Source: an uncultured Alphaproteobacteria bacterium (GTDB lineage: Bacteria; Pseudomonadota; Alphaproteobacteria; Rhodobacterales; Rhodobacteraceae). Taken from it: DNA of 64,000 nt. The position numbers and the translations under genes were made by a program. How positions within the stretch are numbered: the first letter of the stretch is position 1; the number at the start of each line of letters is the position of its first letter. Shown piece after piece: positions 53,643 to 62,175 of this stretch. A model generated the notes under the pieces. That model was not told where the DNA came from. It saw nothing but the letters and a program-made list of their open reading frames with translations, and did not search any database. The stretch lies in the NCBI GenBank assembly GCA_902524655.1, contig CABZEG010000004.1, positions 1 through 64,000 of the forward strand. Reading direction: 5' to 3'.

Positions 53643-53874
53643 CCGCTTTTAACTCTTCTGTCTCTATTTTTTCTTTGTCAGATACTTTTAAAATTTTTAG
53701 CTCGGCCCTCTTTAAAAGTTCTTCGCAGTGGTTTTTCAGTTTAATGCCGATTTCGTAGTAAGAAATTGATTCTTCTAAACTTAAATTTCCATCATCTAGT
53801 TGAGTTACCAACTCTTCTAGTTTCTTCAGTCCTTCTTCAAATTTTAGTTTATTTATTTCGTCTTCTTTAAGCAT
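53629..53874 (-). CDS. xseB: Exodeoxyribonuclease VII small subunit
   Basis: KFEEGLKKLEELVTQLDDGNLSLEESISYYEIGIKLKNHCEELLKRAELKI; start taken at MLKEDEINKL. Confidence 0.92.
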   Translation of the reverse strand: MLKEDEINKLKFEEGLKKLEELVTQLDDGNLSLEESISYYEIGIKLKNHCEELLKRAELKILKVSDKEKIETEELKAGDNE

Positions 53875-53955
53875 AACAAATCTGATGATATTTTTATTAA
53901 GTTCTATAGTATAGTCTTTTAGATCAATAGCCACTTCATTTTTGTAAATTAAATC

Positions 53956-54789
53956 TTGCCAGAACTACCGGAAATAGAAACAGTTAAATTAGGCATAGAG
54001 AAGACTGTTTTAGGTAGTGTTATCATTTCAGCAAAAATATTTCGGCGTGACTTAAGGTTTCCTGTTAAAGAAAATCTTGAAAAATTAATTATGAACAAAA
54101 GAGTTTTAGAGGTTGGTAGACGGTCAAAATACTTACTTTTTTTCCTGAATAATAAAACAACATTAGTCCTGCATTTAGGAATGTCAGGTAAGATAAACGT
54201 AGGAATAAATAGGAAAAATGCATATAAAGAAAAAAAACATGACCATCTTATAATATCATTCGATAATGGTTTTTTTCTTATATACAACGACCCACGAAGG
54301 TTTGGTTTTGTTGAAACTATTGAAGGTGATTACACTGAATATATAAGATTTAGAAATATGGGGGTAGAACCTTTGTCAAAAAAGTTTGATGAAAAATATC
54401 TGTGGTCTAAAATCAAAACCTCTTCGAGAACTTTAAAAAACATTTTGATGGATCAGACTATTGTAGCTGGCTTGGGTAATATATACGTTAATGAGGCTTT
54501 GTGGGATAGTCAAATAAAACCAACTAGGATTGGTAGAAATATGTCATTAATTGATTGCAAAAAATTAGTCGTATCAATAAAGAAAGTTCTTGATAATGCG
54601 ATCAAATTTGGTGGCACTACCCTTAAAGATTTCAGACAGGTAGGGGGTGAAGTAGGATATTTTCAGAATAAGTTGCAGGTTTATGGGAAAGAAGGCAAAG
54701 CGTGTTTTCAAAGAAAGTGTAAGGGTACAATTGAGAAAGTGGTAATTAGCGGAAGGAGTACATTTTATTGTCCTACCTGTCAGAAGTAA
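53956..54789 (+). CDS. mutM: Formamidopyrimidine-DNA glycosylase (TTG start)
   Basis: (M)PELPEIETVKLGIEK; LVLHLGMSGKI; DPRRFGFVE; GLGNIYVNEALW; C-terminal zinc finger CFQRKCKGTIEKVVISGRSTFYCPTCQK. Confidence 0.96.
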   Translation: MPELPEIETVKLGIEKTVLGSVIISAKIFRRDLRFPVKENLEKLIMNKRVLEVGRRSKYLLFFLNNKTTLVLHLGMSGKINVGINRKNAYKEKKHDHLIISFDNGFFLIYNDPRRFGFVETIEGDYTEYIRFRNMGVEPLSKKFDEKYLWSKIKTSSRTLKNILMDQTIVAGLGNIYVNEALWDSQIKPTRIGRNMSLIDCKKLVVSIKKVLDNAIKFGGTTLKDFRQVGGEVGYFQNKLQVYGKEGKACFQRKCKGTIEKVVISGRSTFYCPTCQK

Positions 54790-54860
54790 TTCATTATTTT
54801 CTTGATAAATCCATATAAGAAAATTAAAAGATGGTGCATAGTAATTTTTTGGAGAATCGG

Positions 54861-55637
54861 ATGGCTTACGAGACGCTTATTATCGAGCATGAAGAACCAA
54901 TTTTGATTATTAAGCTCAATAGGCCCAATGCACTCAACGCTTTAAACAGCAAATTGCTCCAGGAACTAAACAGTGCTCTTACAGATGCAGATAATAATGA
55001 CTCTGTTAGATCAATAATTCTAACAGGTTCTGAAAAGGCGTTTGCTGCCGGTGCAGATATCAAGGAAATGATGTCCAAGTCTTTTGTAGATATGTTTTAC
55101 AAAAACTTCTTTTCTAATGATTTAGATAGAATTCAAGCAACTAGAAAACCTATCATAGCCGCTGTAGCAGGATACGCGCTCGGAGGAGGATGTGAACTTG
55201 CAATGAGGTGCGACTTTATTTTAGCCGCCGATAGCGCAAAATTCGGGCAACCAGAAATAAATTTAGGTGTAATGGCAGGTTTTGGGGGAACGCAGCTATT
55301 GTCAAAGTTTGTAGGAAAATCTAAAGCAATGGAAATGCATCTAACGGGTAGAAATATGGATGCTAACGAAGCTGAAAGAGCGGGTCTAGTTAGCCGAGTT
55401 GTTTCTTCTGAAGATCTTTTAAAAGAGGCAAAGGCTGTAGCTTACAAAATTGCAGAGAAGTCGATGCTGTCGACTATGGGAATAAAAGAATCAATAAATC
55501 GTTCTTTTGAGATTGGAATATCAGAGGGTATATTATTTGAAAGGCGAATATTTAATGCCCTATTTTCTACTGATGACAAAAAAGAAGGAATGTCTGCTTT
55601 TATAGAAAAAAGAACGCCTAAGTTCGAAGACAAATAG
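54861..55637 (+). CDS. Enoyl-CoA hydratase
   Basis: LIIKLNRPNALNALNSKLLQEL; AFAAGADIKEM; AVAGYALGGGCELAMRCDFILAADSAKFGQPEINLGVMAGFGGTQLL. Confidence 0.95.
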   Translation: MAYETLIIEHEEPILIIKLNRPNALNALNSKLLQELNSALTDADNNDSVRSIILTGSEKAFAAGADIKEMMSKSFVDMFYKNFFSNDLDRIQATRKPIIAAVAGYALGGGCELAMRCDFILAADSAKFGQPEINLGVMAGFGGTQLLSKFVGKSKAMEMHLTGRNMDANEAERAGLVSRVVSSEDLLKEAKAVAYKIAEKSMLSTMGIKESINRSFEIGISEGILFERRIFNALFSTDDKKEGMSAFIEKRTPKFEDK

Positions 55638-55648
55638 CGGTTCGCTAG

Positions 55649-55677
55649 TTGACAATTACAGCCTCATTGTGTAATGG
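55649..55677 (+). promoter_or_regulatory. Candidate promoter of rpsT
   Basis: TTGACA at 55649-55654 with a weak -10 (TAATGG) at 17-nt spacing, ~24 nt before the rpsT ATG. Confidence 0.35.
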
Positions 55678-55700
55678 ATTGCATAGGGAGTACAATAAAA

Positions 55701-55973
55701 ATGCCAAATAAAGCTTCAGCTAAAAAGAGATTGAGACAAACGGTTAAAAAAACCACTGAAAACAAAAACAGAAAAACCAGAATTAAGTCGTTCGTCAAGA
55801 AAGTTGAGAAAGCTATAGCTCAAGATGATCAAGCTACCGCTAATGAAGTTCTCAAAACAGCGCAGTCGGAAATCATGAGAGGTGTTACAAAAGGTGTTCT
55901 TCATAAGAATACAGCAAGCCGAAAAATATCAAGATTGAATTCAAAAGTTAAAAGTCTAAAAAAGGCAAGCTAG
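55701..55973 (+). CDS. rpsT: 30S ribosomal protein S20
   Basis: MPNKASAKKRLRQTVKKTTENKNRKTRIKSFVKKVEKAI; KGVLHKNTASRKISRLNSKVKSL. Confidence 0.96.
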   Translation: MPNKASAKKRLRQTVKKTTENKNRKTRIKSFVKKVEKAIAQDDQATANEVLKTAQSEIMRGVTKGVLHKNTASRKISRLNSKVKSLKKAS

Positions 55974-56093
55974 GAAAAATACATTTTTTCATTTTTGATA
56001 GGGCTTTATTGTAAAGTTATTGTTTTGCCGAGGCTCTTCGCTGCCAGTTCTGAAAGTGGAACGGCGAATACAGCAGTTTAAACGGGTTTAGAT

Positions 56094-56522
56094 TTGGTTG
56101 AAAATATAAAATCATTAGAGGCTTTTGATCTTCTAAGAGAAGACAAACTCGCGGTATTGATTGATGTAAGAACTGAGAAAGAGCATTTAGCGGTTGGAAT
56201 GCCAGACTTACGAGAAATAGAAAAAACGACCCACCTAGTAGAATGGAGAAACTCGATTTTACCAGGGTCACGAAAACGATTTTTACATGATTTTAACGAA
56301 AAGATTGGCCTTCAAGAAGAAGGAAAGTATCTATTTATTTGTAGATCTGGAATAAGATCGAACTTCGCCGCATTAACTGTGGAAGAATCGTTTAATTCGG
56401 GTAATTATAATATAAAGAGTTTTAATATAATTGACGGCTTCGAAGGAAACGAACAATCTATAGGAGATGTAAAAACTCCAACTGGTTGGAAAAATGTGGG
56501 CTTGCCCTGGAAAAAGAGTTAA
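56094..56522 (+). CDS. Rhodanese-domain protein (single domain)
   Basis: LAVLIDVRTEKEHLAVGMPDL; FICRSGIRSNFAA active-site loop; FNIIDGFEGN. TTG start. Confidence 0.88.
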   Translation: MVENIKSLEAFDLLREDKLAVLIDVRTEKEHLAVGMPDLREIEKTTHLVEWRNSILPGSRKRFLHDFNEKIGLQEEGKYLFICRSGIRSNFAALTVEESFNSGNYNIKSFNIIDGFEGNEQSIGDVKTPTGWKNVGLPWKKS

Positions 56523-56525
56523 CTA

Positions 56526-57890
56526 ATGCACAAAGATGAGTGGTCAAAGGTAAAAGAATTTGTAAAGAACAATATAGGCGAAAGCGCTCACACGAACTGG
56601 ATACAGCCTATTGAGCTTAAAGAGATTAAAGGTTCTGTTGCAAAATTTAAAGTGCCCACCAGGTTTATTGGTACCTGGGTGCATAGAAATTATGGGGACC
56701 ATATTATCCAAGGATTCAAAAATCAAAAATTGAATATTGAAAGGCTAGAGTTTATTGCTTCGGTGGATAGATTATTAGTGAAAAAAGATAGTTCAGAGAA
56801 AAAAATACCTAAAAAGGCGGAACAAAAAGATCAGGAATCGCAACAGGATTTACCTAGTTCACCTCTCGATGTTAGGTTCACTTTTGATAAATTTGTGGTT
56901 GGAAAACCTAATGAGTTAGCTCATGCCGCCGCAAAAAGAGTTTCAGAAGGGGGAAAGGTCACGTTTAACCCATTATTCTTGTATGGAGGGGTCGGTTTAG
57001 GAAAAACGCATCTAATGCATGCTATTGCTTGGTCCACTAAAGAAAAAAATAAAAAAGCGCGAATATTATATCTTTCAGCCGAACAGTTTATGTATAGGTT
57101 TGTTCAAGCTTTAAGATTTAAGGATATGCACGCATTCAAAAAGTTATTTAGATCTGTCGATGTTTTGATGGTTGATGATGTGCAGTTCATAGCTGGGAAA
57201 GACTCTACTCAGGATGAGTTTTTCCATACTTTCAACGCTCTTATCGAGCAGGGGAAGCAAATAGTTATATCCGCTGACAGAGCTCCTGGAGAAATTGACG
57301 GTCTAGAAGAGAGGATTAAATCAAGACTAGCGTGGGGTCTTGTTGTAGATGTACATCCAACGGACTACGAATTACGTCTAGGAATTTTACAGGCTAAAGC
57401 TGAAATTCAAATGGAACTTAATAAAGATGTTAAAATTGATGAAGGAATATTAGAGTATCTTGCCCATAAAATTTCATCGAATGTCAGAGTATTAGAAGGA
57501 GCTCTAACGAGGTTATTCGCCTTTGCATCTTTGGTTGGAAAAGAAATAAACATCGATTTAGTTCAGGAATGTCTATCGGATATTCTTAGAACTTCAGAGA
57601 GAAAAGTTACTATTGAAGAGATAATCAGAAAAGTTGCCGAACACTACAACCTCAGAATGACAGATTTGGTATCTGCAAGACGAGCAAGGGTAGTAGCTAG
57701 GCCCAGACAGATAGCTATGTTTTTATCCAAAAGTCTAACCTCGAAATCTCTGCCGGAAATTGGAAGAAAATTTGGTGGAAGAGATCATACTACCGTTATA
57801 CATGCCGTGAAAAAAATCGAGGAGCTAAAACTTATTGATGTACAAGTAGCAGACGAGGTAGAAATCTTGCGCAGAACTCTTGAGGCATAA
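56526..57890 (+). CDS. dnaA: Chromosomal replication initiator DnaA
   Basis: FTFDKFVVGKPNELAHAAAKRVSE; NPLFLYGGVGLGKTHLMHAIA; VDVLMVDDVQFIAGKDSTQDEFFHTFNAL; GGRDHTTVIHAVKKIE. Confidence 0.99.
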   Translation: MHKDEWSKVKEFVKNNIGESAHTNWIQPIELKEIKGSVAKFKVPTRFIGTWVHRNYGDHIIQGFKNQKLNIERLEFIASVDRLLVKKDSSEKKIPKKAEQKDQESQQDLPSSPLDVRFTFDKFVVGKPNELAHAAAKRVSEGGKVTFNPLFLYGGVGLGKTHLMHAIAWSTKEKNKKARILYLSAEQFMYRFVQALRFKDMHAFKKLFRSVDVLMVDDVQFIAGKDSTQDEFFHTFNALIEQGKQIVISADRAPGEIDGLEERIKSRLAWGLVVDVHPTDYELRLGILQAKAEIQMELNKDVKIDEGILEYLAHKISSNVRVLEGALTRLFAFASLVGKEINIDLVQECLSDILRTSERKVTIEEIIRKVAEHYNLRMTDLVSARRARVVARPRQIAMFLSKSLTSKSLPEIGRKFGGRDHTTVIHAVKKIEELKLIDVQVADEVEILRRTLEA

Positions 57891-57963
57891 AAAGTTTTTC
57901 GCTATTATTTTTATTTAAAAAAGGCTACTATTCATCGAAGACATTTATTTGTATGAATCAAAA

Positions 57964-59082
57964 ATGAAGATTAGCGTAGAAAGAAACGATTTGCTTAAGT
58001 CAATGAGCCGAGCGCAAGCTATCGTTGAGAGAAGAACTACTATTCCGATTTTATCAAACGTTTTAATTGAGGCTAGAGAGGACTGTCTAACACTAAGGGC
58101 CACTGACTTAGATATCGAATTATTAGACTCTGTTAAAGCTGTAGTTGAAAAAGAGGGAGCTGTTACTGTAGGTGCACATACCTTCTATGATATTCTTAGA
58201 AAACTGCCAGATGGCTCGAGGGTCTTAATAGATCTCGATCCTTTAGATCAGAAAATAAATGTGAAAGCTGGACGTTCTACTTTTTCATTAACGACAATTT
58301 CGGTTGACGATTTTCCATTAATGGCATCATCGGAATATGACTTTTCTTTCTCTATAAAAAGTGAAGAATTAAGAAGACTTTTCGAAAAAGTAAAGTTTGC
58401 AATGTCGATGGAAGAAACAAGATTTTATCTTAACGGAGTTTTTTTCCATGAGTTCACTTATCAAGACTTAAAGCTTTTACGTACTGTGGCTACAGATGGT
58501 CATAGACTCGCAAAAATAGATTCAGTATTACCAGAAAATGCAAATGGAATGCCTGGGGTGATTGTACCACGAAAAACAGTTTCTGAATTGAGAATGATCT
58601 ATGAAACTACAGAGGAAATAGTATCTATATCTGTATCAGAAACGAAAATACGTTTTTCAAACTCCACATTATCTCTAACATCCAAGGTAGTTGATGGCTC
58701 TTTTCCTGACTATGATAGGGTTATTCCAAAAAATAATGTTAAAAGACTGGTTATTGATGCTTCAGAGTTTGCTAAATCAGTTGATCGAGTAGCAACTGTT
58801 TCTTCGGAGCGAGCTCGAGCAGTAAAATTGAGTCTTAGTAAAGAAAAGCTTATACTGTCTGTAAATGCTCCAGAGACAGGATTAGCGATTGAGGAAATTC
58901 CAGTAGCTTATGAGGGAGAGGAAATTGAAATTGGATTTAATGCTAAGTATCTTCAAGAGATTTCTAATCAAGTAGAAAGCGGGGAAGCAATTTTCTTATT
59001 CAATGATGTTGGGGACCCTGCACTTATGAAGGATAATAATGACGACACGGCGGTTTATGTCGTTATGCCTATGCGTGTTTAG
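57964..59082 (+). CDS. dnaN: DNA polymerase III beta (sliding clamp)
   Basis: MKISVERNDLLKSMSRAQAIVERRTTIPILSNVLIEA; VATDGHRLAK; YVVMPMRV C-term. Confidence 0.98.
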   Translation: MKISVERNDLLKSMSRAQAIVERRTTIPILSNVLIEAREDCLTLRATDLDIELLDSVKAVVEKEGAVTVGAHTFYDILRKLPDGSRVLIDLDPLDQKINVKAGRSTFSLTTISVDDFPLMASSEYDFSFSIKSEELRRLFEKVKFAMSMEETRFYLNGVFFHEFTYQDLKLLRTVATDGHRLAKIDSVLPENANGMPGVIVPRKTVSELRMIYETTEEIVSISVSETKIRFSNSTLSLTSKVVDGSFPDYDRVIPKNNVKRLVIDASEFAKSVDRVATVSSERARAVKLSLSKEKLILSVNAPETGLAIEEIPVAYEGEEIEIGFNAKYLQEISNQVESGEAIFLFNDVGDPALMKDNNDDTAVYVVMPMRV

Positions 59083-59097
59083 AATATTTATATTGAA

Positions 59098-60204
59098 ATG
59101 AGTTCTGTAGGAATAGAAAAACTCAAAATTAGTAATTTTAGATCCTATAAATCTTTAGAGCTTTTTTTTGACTCTGTTCCTACCGTCATTTACGGAAAAA
59201 ATGGAGTTGGAAAAACAAACCTTTTGGAAGCTATATCTCTCTTATATCCAGGAAAGGGGATAAGAAGATCTAGCTTTTTTGAAATGGTGAATATTTCTAA
59301 CAATCTTCCCTGGAAGGTCGAGGCTTTATGCCGCAGAAAAAATAATCTTTTTGAAATAGAGACTTACAGCGACGGAAAGGGAAGACATGTAAGAGTAGAT
59401 GGCAAAAAAGTACCACAGAATAACCTTAGCTCGGGTTTGAAAATTATATGGTTTCTACCACAATTGGATAGAATTTGGATGGAAACCTCCAAGGACAGAA
59501 GAAAGTTCTTAGATAGAATGGTATTTAGTCTTGATATTAGCCATGCAAAAAGATGTGCTCAATATGAAAAGCTTCTCAGGGACAGGAATAGGTTATTAAA
59601 AAACCGCATAGAAGACAGCTCTTGGTATCTCGCCATCGAAAAGGAAATGGCCATACTTGGGTTTAAAATAGATAATTGTAGAAGAAAATTTGTTGAACAG
59701 CTTAATATAGTTTTAAAGGAAAAGAATATTTATTTCCCACTAATCAAGCTGAGTCTAAAAGATCATCCTGTAGAAAGCGAAGAAGTATTTTTGCAAAATT
59801 TAATTAAAAAAAGAGGGCAGGACCTGATATCTGGCCGAACGAATTTCGGGCCTCACACAGATGATCTGCAAGGCTTTTATTTTGAGAAAGAAATAGATAC
59901 AAAATATTGTTCTACAGGTGAGCAAAAGCTTTCAATAATTTCTATTATTTTATCCAACGCAAAATTGATCCAAGAACAAAATAACGTTTCTCCTATTTTG
60001 CTGTTAGATGAGATAACGGCGCATTTGGATGAAGTACGCAAAGAAAATTTATTTTCGGAGTTATTGTCCTTGGAAAGTCAGTTCTTTATTTCAGGAACTG
60101 AGGTTGGTATATTTAATTCATTAGGTTCCAAAGCAAAATTTTTGGATATAAATGAAAAAAAAAGTTTGTCGTCTAGTTTTTTTCGAAAAAAGGACAATCT
60201 TTGA
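59098..60204 (+). CDS. recF: DNA replication/repair protein RecF
   Basis: LKISNFRSYKSLELFFDSVPTVIYGKNGVGKTNLLEAISLLYPGKGIR; FGPHTDDLQ; STGEQKLSIISIILSNAKLI; LLLDEITAHLD. Confidence 0.96.
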   Translation: MSSVGIEKLKISNFRSYKSLELFFDSVPTVIYGKNGVGKTNLLEAISLLYPGKGIRRSSFFEMVNISNNLPWKVEALCRRKNNLFEIETYSDGKGRHVRVDGKKVPQNNLSSGLKIIWFLPQLDRIWMETSKDRRKFLDRMVFSLDISHAKRCAQYEKLLRDRNRLLKNRIEDSSWYLAIEKEMAILGFKIDNCRRKFVEQLNIVLKEKNIYFPLIKLSLKDHPVESEEVFLQNLIKKRGQDLISGRTNFGPHTDDLQGFYFEKEIDTKYCSTGEQKLSIISIILSNAKLIQEQNNVSPILLLDEITAHLDEVRKENLFSELLSLESQFFISGTEVGIFNSLGSKAKFLDINEKKSLSSSFFRKKDNL

Positions 60205-61324
60205 TTATATCTCTACCAACATCATTTATATCTCTTTTTCCGCAGAGAGCCATCGTCATATCGAGTTCTTTGTTTAGAATCTCTAAAGATTTCATGACTC
60301 CTTTTTTTCCTCCGGCTGACAGACCATATACAAAAGATCTACCAATCATCACGCCGGTGGCTCCTAGAGCAATAGCCTTGAGAATATCCTGACCAGAGGA
60401 TATACCGCCATCCATTAATACATCCATATTGGATACAGCTTTCTTTATTTCCGGAAGTGTGGAAATCGAACTATTAACACCATCCAATTGCCTTCCACCA
60501 TGATTAGAAACCACCAAAGCGTCTGCACCACATTTCTGTGCCATTTTGGCGTCATCCGGGTCCATTATCCCCTTTATAATTAATTTTCTTCCCCACCAGT
60601 CTTTTATTCTTTTGACATCATCCCAGTTTAGTTTCGGGTCAAATTGACTTTGTACCCATTTAGTTAGAGAGGTTAGATTTTTTATATCCTTTACATGCCC
60701 CATAATGTTACCGAAGGTCCTATTTTTCGATTTTACCATTTCAAAACACCAATTTGGTTTTGATATTAAGTCAAAAACATTAGACATTTTTATTTTCATA
60801 GGGACTGACAAACCATTCCTTATATCGGCGTGTCTCTGACCAAGAATTTGTAAGTCCAGAGTAAGTACCAATGCAGAGCATTCCACTGCCTTTGCCCTCT
60901 CAACTAATCTTTTAGCAAAATCGTGATCTCTCATTACATATAGTTGAAACCAAAACGGCTCCGAAGTATTTCTCGCAACTTCCTCTATTGAACAGATCGA
61001 CATGGTAGAGAGTGTAAAAGGCACACCGAAATTTTCGGCTGCTTGCGCCGCTAGTATCTCGCCATTTGCTTTTTGCATGCCAAGTAAACCCACTGGAGCT
61101 AAAGCAACTGGCATTTTGAAGTCTGTGCCTAATAAACTCTTTATAGTAGTTCTATTAGATATGTCGACGGCAACTCTTTGTCTAAAGGAAATTTTTTTAA
61201 AATCGTTACTGTTATCTTTCAAAGTAGATTCCGTCCAAGAGCCTGATAGAACATAATCATGAAACGCTTTGGGAACTTTCTTTCTTGCTTCGTATTTTAG
61301 ATCGTCAATAGTGAGATATTCCAT
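60173..61324 (-). CDS. FMN-dependent alpha-hydroxy acid dehydrogenase/oxidase (lactate dehydrogenase LldD-like)
   Basis: EYLTIDDLKYEARKKVPKAFHDYVLSGSWTESTLKDN; LAPVGLLGMQKANGE; DALVVSNHGGRQLDGV; VLMDGGISSGQDILKAIALGATGVMIGRSFVYGLSAGG. Confidence 0.94.
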   Translation of the reverse strand: MEYLTIDDLKYEARKKVPKAFHDYVLSGSWTESTLKDNSNDFKKISFRQRVAVDISNRTTIKSLLGTDFKMPVALAPVGLLGMQKANGEILAAQAAENFGVPFTLSTMSICSIEEVARNTSEPFWFQLYVMRDHDFAKRLVERAKAVECSALVLTLDLQILGQRHADIRNGLSVPMKIKMSNVFDLISKPNWCFEMVKSKNRTFGNIMGHVKDIKNLTSLTKWVQSQFDPKLNWDDVKRIKDWWGRKLIIKGIMDPDDAKMAQKCGADALVVSNHGGRQLDGVNSSISTLPEIKKAVSNMDVLMDGGISSGQDILKAIALGATGVMIGRSFVYGLSAGGKKGVMKSLEILNKELDMTMALCGKRDINDVGRDIIKDCPFFEKN

Positions 61325-61336
61325 GTGATACTCTCT

Positions 61337-61801
61337 TTAAATCTTAAGGTCTAATCTGGGTTTCCAAAAGGGACGAAAGAGTTCAATTTTGGGACATCTG
61401 TTCATTACTACTTTTAACCCTGCTTTTTTTGCTGTCTCTGCAGCTACGTCATCATAAACGCCAATTTGACCCCAAAGCACTTTTGCATTTATTTCGATTG
61501 CTTCTTTTGCTACTGATAATAGCTCTTCTTTTCGTCGAAATACTTGTACCATATCAACGGGTTTATCTATTTCCTTTAGACTGTGAAAGACTTTAAGACC
61601 TCTAATCTCTTTGATGTTCGGGTTTGGGTTAACAGGTAACATTTGATATCCAGTTTCATGTAGCACCCGTAAAACACCATAGCTAAATTTTGTCTTATCC
61701 CCACTAGCTCCAACCATAGCAATCGTTTTCACAGATTTCAGAATGTCTGCGATATAACCTTTAGGATAGTCATAAATGTGGTCTACATCAGCTTCAGGCA
61801 T
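61337..61801 (-). CDS. CoA-binding domain protein (YccU-like)
   Basis: VKTIAMVGASGDKTKFSYGVLRVLHETGYQMLPVNPNP; VDMVQVFRRKEELLSVAKEAI; KVLWGQIGVYDDVAAETAKKAGLKVVMNRCPKIE. Confidence 0.92.
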   Translation of the reverse strand: MPEADVDHIYDYPKGYIADILKSVKTIAMVGASGDKTKFSYGVLRVLHETGYQMLPVNPNPNIKEIRGLKVFHSLKEIDKPVDMVQVFRRKEELLSVAKEAIEINAKVLWGQIGVYDDVAAETAKKAGLKVVMNRCPKIELFRPFWKPRLDLKI

Positions 61802-62175
61802 TACTTCTCTCTTTCTTTTTTTGCAATATCATCTTTTAGTTCATGAGGCTTCAAGGGATCTAAAAATGGATTTCTGTAAAGCTTATCATGACTCTCAACA
61901 CCAATTTCAAGAATAAGGTTTGACCTAGGTCTTGCTACGCACAGTATAATGTATCCATCATTTATCTGTCTATTATTAAGTGCCACTTGTCTTCTTTGAT
62001 CTACTTCTCCATCAATAAGTTTCGCTGCACACGTTATACATCCACCATACTTGCAGCCATAGGGTAGATCAACGCCCTGTTCCCTTAAGCTGTCAAGTAA
62101 AGGTCTCTTCGGCTGAACTTGGTATGATATTCCACCCTTATTTGATAATTCGACCTTAAATGTTTTCACAGCCAT
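61801..62175 (-). CDS. Plant-type 2Fe-2S ferredoxin
   Basis: LPYGCKYGGCITCAAKLIDGEVDQ...GYIILCVARP (CX4CX2C...C). Confidence 0.93.
   Translation of the reverse strand: MAVKTFKVELSNKGGISYQVQPKRPLLDSLREQGVDLPYGCKYGGCITCAAKLIDGEVDQRRQVALNNRQINDGYIILCVARPRSNLILEIGVESHDKLYRNPFLDPLKPHELKDDIAKKEREK

Noticed and set aside
56017-56271. Minus-strand 84-aa ORF in the rpsT/rhodanese gap
   Set aside because: Overlaps the 5' part of the rhodanese gene; no motifs.
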